A DNA stretch of 7,168 bases from an uncultured Flammeovirgaceae bacterium (GTDB taxonomy: Bacteria; Bacteroidota; Bacteroidia; Cytophagales; Cyclobacteriaceae). How positions within the stretch are numbered: the first letter of the stretch is position 1; each line of letters begins with the position of its first letter. The stretch covers positions 1 through 7,168 of the forward strand of contig CAMLLI010000206.1 of NCBI GenBank assembly GCA_946480685.1. Direction: 5' to 3'. The notes below the pieces were generated by a model. It did no database searches. It was given only the letters and a program-made list of their open reading frames with translations, and had not been told where the DNA came from. A program made the translations under genes and the position numbers. Below are positions 1 through 6,806 of the stretch, piece by piece.

Positions 1-2324
1 CCTTTAACTTTGAATGTATAGCTTCCTCCATCCAGGTTTGTATAGGTTGCAGTGCGGCTTGTACCTATATAATTCCAGTCTTTGTCGAATCCCTCCATCA
101 TATAGGCATATTTCTTTTTGTCGGAGGAGGTATAGTTCAACGATGCAAATTCAAAAGAGAAAACTGAAGATGTATAGGGTAGTGTTATTGATTTTGTCTC
201 CGATATATGCCGTTGAAGAGGAGATTCATCTTTGTCGTCTGAAATAGGAACAGGTTTATTAAACAACAGAAAGTCGGTGATCATTAAAGGAGGATCAAAC
301 GGTTTTTCTTTTATACTGTCCGGATGAAATTCATTAAAGCCATTCGGACCACCGAAATACATTATTCCGGTGCGACTTTTTAACGATGCATTCCTTGTAA
401 ATTCTTTCGACTGTAAACCATCAGAGGTCCCAAAATTTTTAAAGGTTCTGCTTTCAACATTAAACTTTGATATACCATTGTTTGTACTCAGCCAAAGATT
501 ACCATGGTCGTCTTCCAGTATTCCGGGGATCTGTTCGCCTGGCAAACCGTCTTTTTTATGAAACGATGTGAACTTATTCGATTTGTAATCAAAAAGGTTT
601 AATCCTCCGCGTGTACCGATCCATAGACGCTTTTTACTGTCTTCAAAAATTGCCAGTACATTATTGCTGGTAATGCTGTTCTTATTCTCGTGATACTTAT
701 AGGCTGTAAATGTTTTTGTAGTGTTGTTGAATAGGCATAGCCCGTGGCCATCGGATCCGACCCAGAGATTGCCATCGCTATCTCGCAGGATTGCATTTAT
801 ACAAGCGTTGTGATTAAAGCCTTCCGGATGTCCTATAACAGTGTTATAGCGGATGAAGTTGTGATGGACTGAATCGTATAGTTGAACCCCTCCATTAAAC
901 GCGCCTACCCATATATTCTTATCCGGATCTTCATAGAGCGTCATTACATTGTCACTGCTCAAACTATTTTTATCCTTGGGGTCATGCCTAAAATGCCGGA
1001 CCCGTTTTTTATCCCGATCGAATACCGTTAGTCCTGCAGCCCACGTACCAGCCCAAAGATTTCCACGGCTGTCTTCGAGAATGCTTATTACATAATCGCC
1101 GGATAAACTGTTTTTATCTGCAGCGTTATGCTGATAGTACATAAACCGTCCGTTCTTTTTATCAAAGTAATTTATACCACCACCATCGGTGCCTATCCAG
1201 AGATTATTTTTTGAATCCTCAAAGAAGTCTATAACACTGTTGTTGCTAAGGCTGTTGTTTAATGTACTCGATGTATAATGGATAAATCTGTTCTCGTCAA
1301 TGTTAACAAAGTCCAAGCCGTGGCTGAATGTACCGATCCACATATTACCTTTGTTATCTCGGAAAATATCATAGATGGAGTTGTCGCTTAAACTTGTATT
1401 GCTACCCGCCTCAAATTTATAGCTATAGAATTTTTCATCATTGGAGTCAAAAATACAAAGGCCACCATTTTGAGTGCCAATCCATAAGTCACCCTTGGCG
1501 TCTTCGTGGATCGCCATAACATAATCGTTAGGCAAGCCGTTGTTGTCATTGCCTTTCCGGTAGGTTGTCGTTTTGAAATTGACTTTATTGATCAGCCGCA
1601 GACCGTTATAACCTCCCATCCATAATTGTTTACGGCTGTCTTCAAAAAGGCAACCAGTTGCGTCAACTCCTGGCGTCAGATTACTGGTACCTTCAATATC
1701 GATACGTTTGAAAGTGTTACTCTTTCTGTCGAATAAATTCAGTCCTCCCGTGGTTGTCACCCAGAGATTCTGGTCGCTGTCTAGAAGTATATCGTTAATA
1801 TAGTTGCTGCTTATACTATTCGAATTTTTTTCATTGAAAGTATAGAAGGTATATTTATTTGTATGGCGGTCGTAAAGCCCCAATCCATTCCCTCGTGAAC
1901 CAACCCACAGGTTGTCATCTTCGTCAAATACAATAGCGTTTAACACCGAAGCACTATCTAAATCATCGAGGTCTATTATTTTATCGAGGGCTCTGTTTAA
2001 AACAGCAAGGCCAGCACCTTCTGTCGTTAACCAGAGATTTCCATCCCGATCTTCTGCTATAGCATGAATGTTATTCGTGGTGATGTCATTTTCGTTTTTT
2101 CCCACGACATTATAGACTGTGAATTTATACCCGTCATATTTATTTAAACCGTCTCCTGTGCCGATCCATAGTATACCGCGGCTGTCCTGAAAAATACAGT
2201 TAATATTGACAGTTGACAGTCCGTCTTCTGCTGATATATTCGAGAACTTAATGTTTTGCCGTTGGCCTGTAACGGTTTGACACAAAATGAGCAAGGCCGT
2301 TATTAGATTGCAAGTGAATTTCAT
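1..2324 (-). CDS. Two-component regulator propeller sensor (hybrid two-component system type), N-terminal part, runs off left edge
   Basis: The frame reads from ATG at 2324 to the left edge, 774 whole codons without a stop. A hydrophobic N-terminus (residues 5-19, ending TVTGQ) looks like a signal peptide, placing the sensor in the periplasm. Thirteen clear Reg_prop motifs of the form EDS.GNLWIGT..GL..FD follow, near residues 46, 91, 134, 181, 228, 274, 322, 369, 417, 465, 514, 561 and 604. A weaker fourteenth lies near 650 (GIMYFGGPNGFNEF). That makes two seven-bladed propellers. A Y_Y_Y domain begins near 713 (FEFASLNY, YMMEGFDKDW, YTNLDGGSYTFKV) and is cut by the edge. In this family a membrane helix, histidine kinase, receiver and AraC-type DNA-binding domain usually follow, sensing glycan breakdown products and controlling SusC/SusD loci. 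A plain histidine kinase or LuxR-type version is also possible because the output half is not visible. It is divergent from the arr-like gene. Confidence 0.93.
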   Translation of the reverse strand, partial: MKFTCNLITALLILCQTVTGQRQNIKFSNISAEDGLSTVNINCIFQDSRGILWIGTGDGLNKYDGYKFTVYNVVGKNENDITTNNIHAIAEDRDGNLWLTTEGAGLAVLNRALDKIIDLDDLDSASVLNAIVFDEDDNLWVGSRGNGLGLYDRHTNKYTFYTFNEKNSNSISSNYINDILLDSDQNLWVTTTGGLNLFDRKSNTFKRIDIEGTSNLTPGVDATGCLFEDSRKQLWMGGYNGLRLINKVNFKTTTYRKGNDNNGLPNDYVMAIHEDAKGDLWIGTQNGGLCIFDSNDEKFYSYKFEAGSNTSLSDNSIYDIFRDNKGNMWIGTFSHGLDFVNIDENRFIHYTSSTLNNSLSNNSVIDFFEDSKNNLWIGTDGGGINYFDKKNGRFMYYQHNAADKNSLSGDYVISILEDSRGNLWAGTWAAGLTVFDRDKKRVRHFRHDPKDKNSLSSDNVMTLYEDPDKNIWVGAFNGGVQLYDSVHHNFIRYNTVIGHPEGFNHNACINAILRDSDGNLWVGSDGHGLCLFNNTTKTFTAYKYHENKNSITSNNVLAIFEDSKKRLWIGTRGGLNLFDYKSNKFTSFHKKDGLPGEQIPGILEDDHGNLWLSTNNGISKFNVESRTFKNFGTSDGLQSKEFTRNASLKSRTGIMYFGGPNGFNEFHPDSIKEKPFDPPLMITDFLLFNKPVPISDDKDESPLQRHISETKSITLPYTSSVFSFEFASLNYTSSDKKKYAYMMEGFDKDWNYIGTSRTATYTNLDGGSYTFKVK

Positions 2325-2536
2325 TTCCGTTTTGTTCCGTTGAATAGCGAAAAATCAGGATAAGGATCGAGCCGGATTCTAAAATATATAGTATCGATAA
2401 GTTAATAAATGTTGGTCACTTTTTTTGCGAGATCAAAATATTCGAGGATGATTTCGCAGAGTGAGACGTTACCGCATTCGGAATATTTGTATGTTGCTAC
2501 CTATATATTACGATTGTCTTGTGGTAGTGAATACTT

Positions 2537-2617
2537 TTAAAAAAGTACATTAAGATGTATTCCACAAATAAACATTGCTAGCTATATGTATAGTGGCCTA
2601 ATTGCATACTTTTTTAA
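2537..2617. repeat. 11-bp inverted repeat with 59-base spacer
   Basis: The left arm TTAAAAAAGTA (2537-2547) is exactly repeated in inverted form as TACTTTTTTAA (2607-2617). The left arm also sits in a small local hairpin, because TACTTT stands just before AAAGTA at 2532-2547. The arms are A/T-rich, so chance is a fair explanation. They could also be ends of a small decayed element or a regulatory site upstream of either divergent gene. Confidence 0.35.
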
Positions 2618-2765
2618 GAGAGGTATACATTTAAGATTTGATAACCTGTCTTTAGACGAACCATTTTGTTTAAACAGATCAAACTAAAGTCAATTGAAAG
2701 TCCACCGGGTAATTAAATGTAGCGAAAAAATGGAACCAGGTGTCATAAAAATCAGTATATTGACT

Positions 2766-2797
2766 TTGCCCCGGCGAAAGGTGCTAGTATACGTTTC
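2766..2797 (+). promoter_or_regulatory. Candidate Bacteroidota promoter for the arr-like gene
   Basis: TTG at 2766-2768 is followed after 21 bases by TACGTTTC at 2790-2797. This matches the phylum's -33 TTG / -7 TAnnTTTG pattern except for the last base. It would give a leader of about 70 bases before the ATG at 2877. The match is imperfect and is only a candidate. Confidence 0.27.
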
Positions 2798-2876
2798 CTC
2801 GCGCGTATAGGCTTGGGGTTGTGGAGTTCAAAATGTAATGGATTGCTAAAAGATATATAATCCGACTAAATCGAGT

Positions 2877-3620
2877 ATGGAATTTAATCCCAATAATAAT
2901 ATCGTTAAGCTCTGTATTCAAGGTATGATGCTGGAGCAAAATGACAAGCATGAAGATGCTGGTAAACTATTTCTTCAGGCTTGGAACGAAGCACTGGACG
3001 ACTCCGAAAAATTTATTGCTTCTTATTATGTCGCACGAATACAAAAAAATGCATTCGACAAAATAAAATGGATTGAAACCACTTTGCAGCTTGCACTGAA
3101 GCTAGATGATGATACGGTGAAGTCCGCTATACCTTTGTTGTATTCGGATCTGGCTAAAAGCTATGAAGAATCGGGTGACATTAAGAATGCGACAAGAAAT
3201 TCTGAATTGGCAGCCTTAGCCATAGGAACGCCTTCTGACAAAGGACCTTTTTATCATGGAACGAAAGTTGACCTGCGGGTTGGCGATTTTCTGGTCGCAG
3301 GAAATGTATCCAACTATGAGAACGATCTTGTCATGAACCACATCTATTTCACAGCGTTGGCTAATGGAGCCGGACTTGCTGCAGCGTTGGCAAAAGGAGA
3401 GGGGCGTGAACGTGTATATATAGTTGAACCAACAGGTGAATTTGAGGACGACCCAAACGTTACCAATAAGAAATTTCCAGGCAACCCTACACGATCTTAT
3501 CGTACATCGTTCCCGTTGAAAATCGTGGATGAGTTAACAAATTGGATCAGGACAACACCGGAAGAAGTTAGTAAGTGGCGTGAGAAGCTAGCCGATAGCA
3601 AAGGTGAAATTATCAATTAG
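2877..3620 (+). CDS. arr: Rifamycin NAD+ ADP-ribosyltransferase (Arr) domain with an N-terminal helical/TPR-like extension
   Basis: Residues 123-247 are a full Arr domain. Arr transfers ADP-ribose from NAD+ to a hydroxyl of the rifamycin ansa bridge, inactivating the drug in the cytoplasm. Visible family signatures are FYHGTK (His127), NHIYFT (Tyr157), GEGRERVYIVEPTG (174-187) and EDDPNVTNKKFPGNPTRSYR (190-209). His127, Tyr157 and an Asp at 191/192 match the His, Tyr and Asp known to matter in mycobacterial Arr. Stand-alone Arr is about 140 residues; this protein is 247. The extra residues 1-118 are predicted helices with a TPR-like pair (LYSDLAKSYEESGDIKNATR at 88-107). No signal peptide or membrane segment is seen. 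The ATG at 2877 is the first in frame; Met17/18 are later alternatives that would cut the first helix. The gene is monocistronic and convergent with the esterase. Resistance activity is inferred, not shown. Confidence 0.93.
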   Translation: MEFNPNNNIVKLCIQGMMLEQNDKHEDAGKLFLQAWNEALDDSEKFIASYYVARIQKNAFDKIKWIETTLQLALKLDDDTVKSAIPLLYSDLAKSYEESGDIKNATRNSELAALAIGTPSDKGPFYHGTKVDLRVGDFLVAGNVSNYENDLVMNHIYFTALANGAGLAAALAKGEGRERVYIVEPTGEFEDDPNVTNKKFPGNPTRSYRTSFPLKIVDELTNWIRTTPEEVSKWREKLADSKGEIIN

Positions 3621-3784
3621 CATCAAAATTTGTGTCAGCTTGATTTTCAACGACCTTGAAAGATCGCGGGCTTGAACACCTGTGGGACAAACTTTCTGGA
3701 ACTGATTCAAGGCATGTGTTTACGGCCGATTTCATGACCTACTAAATTTGGGGTTGAAATTCGTTACTTCTCACTTTCAAGTTA
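3621..3784. other. Convergent intergenic stretch with a possible short gene scrap
   Basis: This 164-base gap lies between the 3' ends of the arr-like gene and the esterase. On plus, 3644-3745 is open for 33 codons and reads like protein (for example RGLEHLWDKL and HVFTADFMTY), but it follows a stop at 3641, has no nearby start, and matches no family I recognise. A weak hairpin (TTTTCAA 3644-3650 with TTGAAAG 3656-3662) has no T-tract, so I do not call a terminator. Confidence 0.4.
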
Positions 3785-4620
3785 TCACCTTGTTATGTCG
3801 GGAGTCCAATTCTTATAAAGAAATCTTAGCGCATCATAATATGCAGGAATAGGTTCCGTCATGTGATCTTCTAATGGATAATATTTATACTGGAACTTAA
3901 ATGTTTTCGAGCTATGCTGTTTAAGCAGTTTATCAAACTTCAACAAATCATCCGAAAAGTACCATCTTCATTTCCTACGCTGTAAAAAAGTTCTTTATTT
4001 ATTATGGATAGATCCGGTAGTTCTTGCTCTGCTAACCGTAGAACATATTTATCACCAAACCATAATGAAGGGCTGACTGCAATGTATGCATCAAAAATAT
4101 TTGGATGCATAAGCATGCAATTAAGTACTGCAAGACCACCGAATGAATGTCCGGCAAGTATTTTAAAAGGACTGGTTTTAAAATTTGTCTCAATGTAAGG
4201 CATTAATTCCTGTTGCATAAATTTTAAAAATTGCTCGTTACCACCAGACGTCCTAAATCTCGGCTCAACTTTACCGTCGAAGTCTATTAGGCTATTGGTA
4301 GGTGTGAGATCTTTTACACGGTCCACAGTTACGATGCCCACCACTATCATTGGAGGAACAACCTGCCAATGCCTTAAATATTCGACATAAGCAGAAACGA
4401 TGTGAAAATGATTCTCACCATCCAGTAGATACAACACGGGTAACCTCTTGTTTATATCTGCAGAGTCGAGCTTTGGGACATGAATGTAAATCTGTCGATC
4501 TTGATTCAGCACTCGGGAATGTATTAAACGCACATCGTTTGTGATATGATTATATAACTCTGGTGTTTGGGCAGCTGCGTAAGAGGTAAGGAATATTGTG
4601 AATACTATAAAATGCTTCAT
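3785..4620 (-). pseudogene. Secreted Fes/IroE-type alpha/beta-hydrolase esterase, interrupted by a one-base frameshift
   Basis: Read from ATG at 4620 this begins with a good signal peptide (MKHFIVFTIFLTSYAAAQ), so I prefer it to the ATG at 4659, which adds 13 residues ahead of the signal. It is an Esterase_D/COG2819-type serine hydrolase, exported, with an ester substrate I cannot name; relatives include siderophore esterases. Motifs: IYIHVP, LPVLYLLDGENHF (oxyanion region near residue 67) and nucleophile elbow GHSFGG with Ser159. The frame stops early with TGA at 3940-3942, after 226 residues. Moving one base at the four-A run 3955-3958 (TTTT on the coding strand) restores a continuation, DDLLKFDKLL through PLEDHMTEPI and YKNWTPDITR, to TGA at 3785-3787. 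That supplies the catalytic His (about 253) and a normal length of about 278. Either the gene has a real recent mutation or one base was lost in sequencing a homopolymer. Confidence 0.88.
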
Positions 4621-4731
4621 ATCATAATTTAATAAATTAAATGATCTTCTGAACTCCATCTGTTGTCAAGATTGTAGACAAATCACGAACGCAGTTTTCT
4701 CGGATTTATCTCTTAATTTTTTGTTTTGGTA

Positions 4732-4743
4732 CTTCAATTGAAG
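4732..4743. promoter_or_regulatory. 12-bp perfect palindrome between esterase and araC-like gene, possible operator
   Basis: CTTCAATTGAAG is a perfect palindrome lying just upstream of the candidate -33 element of the AraC-family gene, between it and the divergent esterase. Its position suits a regulator-binding site. Palindromes of this size also arise by chance about once or twice in a window this long. Confidence 0.3.
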
Positions 4744-4747
4744 GTTG

Positions 4748-4777
4748 TTGTAGATGTCCATGTTTCTGGATATTTTG
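4748..4777 (+). promoter_or_regulatory. Candidate promoter of the araC-oxidoreductase operon
   Basis: TTG at 4748-4750 and TATTTTG at 4771-4777, separated by 20 bases, resemble the Bacteroidota -33 TTG / -7 TAnnTTTG promoter, one base short in the -7 box. Transcription would start about 25 bases upstream of the ATG at 4810. This is sequence resemblance only. Confidence 0.3.
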
Positions 4778-4809
4778 AGAACAGCTTTTTTGAGAAAGAT
4801 TTATTTTAA

Positions 4810-5547
4810 ATGAGGAGACAGATTACTAATCCATTTATTCTCGCCCTCACAGCGCGCAACCTTTCCGTTGAAATTCATAAACATGCTGCGTATCAAATTG
4901 TATTGTCAAACGACTCTCAATTTACTTCCACGATTGATGGACAGTTGTATGAAAACATCTGTGGCTTTTTAATTAAGCCACAAGTCAATCATCTATGTGT
5001 ATCAGAGCGCGGTACAATCAGTGTTCTGAATATTGAACCGTATTCGAGTGTAGGACTCGAGCTGTTAACAAGGCTCGGCCCGGAGCGAAGGTATATTGTG
5101 TTTAATTCGCGAACTGAAATCGATGAGTATTTTCAAACCGGGGCAGATCCCATTGACATCAGCGCGATCATCACTGCTTTACTCTCCAATATACCACAGA
5201 CGCAATATGATGATCGCGTGACAAAGATGGTTGAGTATATAGCGACTAATTTCTCTGAGCGCGATATAACACCACAAACTTTTACCGATCTCGTCTTTTT
5301 ATCACCCTCTCGTCTGGCTTCATTGTTTAAAGAACAAACGGGAAGTAGCCTGTCCAAATATTTATTATGGACGCGGTTAAGACAAGCCGTGTATATGACG
5401 CTATTGGAAAAAGACAAGGCGCTTACTGACATCGCCTATGACACTGGCTTTTACGATCTTCCCCAATTCAATAAATACATGCACGAAATGTTTGGCATGC
5501 CACCGATAGCTTTAAAGCATAATAGTGATTTGATACAAGTCCACTAG
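4810..5547 (+). CDS. AraC-family transcriptional regulator
   Basis: This 245-residue cytoplasmic DNA-binding protein has a cupin-like sensing half (about 15-95; HKHAAYQIVLSND with His23 and His25, then LYENICGFLIKPQVNHLC) and a C-terminal AraC/XylS domain (about 135-235). The first helix-turn-helix is near 153-178 (FTDLVFLSPSRLASLFKEQT). The second, near 205-232, carries LTDIAYDTGFYDLPQFNKYM and FGMPP, where the family consensus is IA...GF.d.s.F.r.FKk..G.tP. The domain order and length match short one-component AraC regulators. The ATG at 4810 is the first usable start. It is divergent from the esterase and sits 46 bases upstream of the oxidoreductase on the same strand, so it probably controls that gene and perhaps the esterase. 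The ligand is not evident; the His-containing cupin may bind a small aromatic or sugar-like effector, which is inference. Confidence 0.92.
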   Translation: MRRQITNPFILALTARNLSVEIHKHAAYQIVLSNDSQFTSTIDGQLYENICGFLIKPQVNHLCVSERGTISVLNIEPYSSVGLELLTRLGPERRYIVFNSRTEIDEYFQTGADPIDISAIITALLSNIPQTQYDDRVTKMVEYIATNFSERDITPQTFTDLVFLSPSRLASLFKEQTGSSLSKYLLWTRLRQAVYMTLLEKDKALTDIAYDTGFYDLPQFNKYMHEMFGMPPIALKHNSDLIQVH

Positions 5548-5593
5548 TTTCAGAGCTCTCATCTTTGTAGCGTAATCATTCAAAAAGAAGCAA

Positions 5594-6538
5594 ATGAAAA
5601 CAATTGTCTACAAAGAGTTTGGCGGCACCGATGTGCTTCAAACCATAGAAGAGCCGAAACCTTCTATTAAAGCTGACCAGGTATTGGTAAAAGTAAAAGC
5701 AGTTTCGATTAACCCGTTAGACTGGAAAATCAGGAAAGGAGAAATGAAGCTTATGTCTGGTTCCAAATTTCCGAAGTATACCGGTGTTGACTTCGCCGGT
5801 GTCATTGAAGAGACTGGATCGGCCGTTATCAATGTTAAATCTGGAGATGAAATTTTTGGCACTGTGAAGAACAACATGAAAGAAGGAGCACTTGGTGAAT
5901 ATGTAGCAGTGCCCGCCACGCATGTCTGGAGGAAGCCTGCCAATATCAACTTTGTCCAGGCCGCTGCTATTCCGACTGTAGGTTCTGCGGCAGCCATGAC
6001 CTTGGAAAAGATCGGTAATGTCTCGGCTGATTCACGCATCCTGATTAACGGTGCCGGAGGTGGCTTTGGTATGTTCTTGTTGCAACTGCTCAAGAGTAAA
6101 GGAGCAAACACAACAGCCGTAGTTGGTACAAATGCAATGGCAGCGGTAAGGGAATGGGGTGCAACTTCCGTGGTCGACTACAAGAACGAAGATATTTTCT
6201 CGAAAGGAGTTCTTTATGATGCAGTGATTGATCTATCGGGAAGAATGAGTTATACAAAAGCGAAACAGATCATGAAACGTAAATCCATATTTATCAATCC
6301 GACCCCGGGACTTGTTGACATCCTGACTAGTCCCGTCAAAAACTTTTTCAGAGATAAAAAACATATTGTGCTACTCAGTATACCTTCTGAACACTATATC
6401 AACGTGCTGCTAAACGCCAGTGACAACGGATTGAAAATCGAAGTAAGCAAAGTATTTTCATTTAGTAAAAGCAGGGAGGCTTATCAATATGCTGAGCAGG
6501 GAGGCATTATAGGTAAGATTGCTATTGAACTTAACTGA
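5594..6538 (+). CDS. NADP-dependent medium-chain oxidoreductase, zinc-free quinone-oxidoreductase type
   Basis: This 314-residue protein has the medium-chain dehydrogenase/reductase fold. The N-terminal GroES-like domain (about 1-120) has VKVKAVSINPLDWKIRKG and FPKYTGVDFAGVIEETGS. A Rossmann domain carries the dinucleotide motif GAGGGFG at 153-159 and GATSVVDY at 189-196, the family's usual position after the nucleotide fold. The end, EAYQYAEQGGIIGKIAIEL, is typical. There is no cysteine anywhere, so neither catalytic nor structural zinc can be bound by the usual ligands; this indicates the quinone or enone reductase branch, reducing C=C or quinone substrates with NADPH in the cytoplasm. The start ATG at 5594 follows AAAGAAG, a weak purine-rich site. 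It is downstream of and probably co-transcribed with the AraC-family gene, which likely tunes it. The substrate is unknown. The length is normal and no defect is seen. Confidence 0.93.
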   Translation: MKTIVYKEFGGTDVLQTIEEPKPSIKADQVLVKVKAVSINPLDWKIRKGEMKLMSGSKFPKYTGVDFAGVIEETGSAVINVKSGDEIFGTVKNNMKEGALGEYVAVPATHVWRKPANINFVQAAAIPTVGSAAAMTLEKIGNVSADSRILINGAGGGFGMFLLQLLKSKGANTTAVVGTNAMAAVREWGATSVVDYKNEDIFSKGVLYDAVIDLSGRMSYTKAKQIMKRKSIFINPTPGLVDILTSPVKNFFRDKKHIVLLSIPSEHYINVLLNASDNGLKIEVSKVFSFSKSREAYQYAEQGGIIGKIAIELN

Positions 6539-6806
6539 CCGTCACCGTTAATTTTTCGAGGCGAGGCTGACACGTCCAGATTGGCGACATTGTTGACTCT
6601 GAGACCGACCTCCGGAACGATTTAAGATATACATTTAGAGCGATTGGATGGTATCTCGGAATAACATACAAATTTTTAGTTTTGAAGCGCTATATATATA
6701 TTGTAGTCACAGCGATTGAAACCATCATAGTTGCTAAGGGGAGAAGTATATTTACTATACGTCTCCCCGCGCTGAAGGTCATACACTAGTTCAAAGTATA
6801 AAGTGC
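6539..6806. other. Gene-poor region with hairpin and possible gene debris
   Basis: There is no intact gene here. It holds the hairpin at 6738-6768 and, on the minus strand from 6621 downward, a short open stretch (VNNVANLDVSASPRK) that faintly resembles the carboxypeptidase-like region of TonB-dependent receptors. I see no T-rich terminator after the oxidoreductase. Together with the SusD tail to its right, the region looks like decaying glycan-uptake DNA. Confidence 0.45.
6738..6768. terminator. Strong 13-position hairpin, probable transcript end or small repeat
   Basis: GGGGAGAAGTATA (6738-6750) pairs with TATACGTCTCCCC (6756-6768) with one mismatch (A6745 against G6761) and loop TTTAC. 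On the minus strand it begins about 39 bases after the stop of the SusD-like tail; on the plus strand it lies 200 bases past the oxidoreductase. It therefore suits a two-way transcript end between convergent units. There is no run of T on either side, so it is not a textbook intrinsic terminator and could be a REP-like element instead. Confidence 0.5.

Larger units (their letters stand above)
2325..2876. other. Divergent intergenic region, no convincing gene
   Basis: These 552 bases separate two head-to-head genes (sensor on minus, arr-like gene on plus) and should hold both promoters. All six frames are broken and I find no RNA gene. Visible structure: an 11-bp perfect inverted repeat, TTAAAAAAGTA at 2537-2547 with TACTTTTTTAA at 2607-2617; a candidate Bacteroidota promoter at 2766-2797; and two short coding-like scraps, one on minus ending at 2402 and one on plus at 2730-2810. 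The scraps may be remains of lost genes. The length is generous for a plain promoter region, which fits some decay or past insertion. Confidence 0.6.

Noticed and set aside
14..1519. Several 63-77 codon frames on the plus strand (14-247, 370-561, 1328-1519) and one on minus (599-796)
   Set aside because: They lie inside the long propeller-sensor frame on the minus strand, which has strong repeat-motif support; these are shadow frames.
2340..2400. TATATTTT on minus as a -7 box for the sensor gene
   Set aside because: No TTG lies at the right distance upstream and the last base is wrong, so it is not called as a promoter.
2877..3620. Integron gene cassette carrying arr
   Set aside because: No attC-like imperfect inverted repeat is seen after the stop and no integrase is present; the fused N-terminal domain is also unlike cassette arr genes.
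4621..4645. A/T-rich imperfect inverted repeat just before the esterase start
   Set aside because: The arms need a two-base bulge and leave almost no loop; low-complexity A/T sequence explains it.
4621..4659. Upstream ATG at 4659 as the esterase start
   Set aside because: It would put 13 charged and polar residues before a clean signal peptide; the start at 4620 is more plausible.
5638..6111. 157-codon minus-strand frame inside the oxidoreductase
   Set aside because: Antisense shadow of a well-supported medium-chain reductase; it shows no family motifs.
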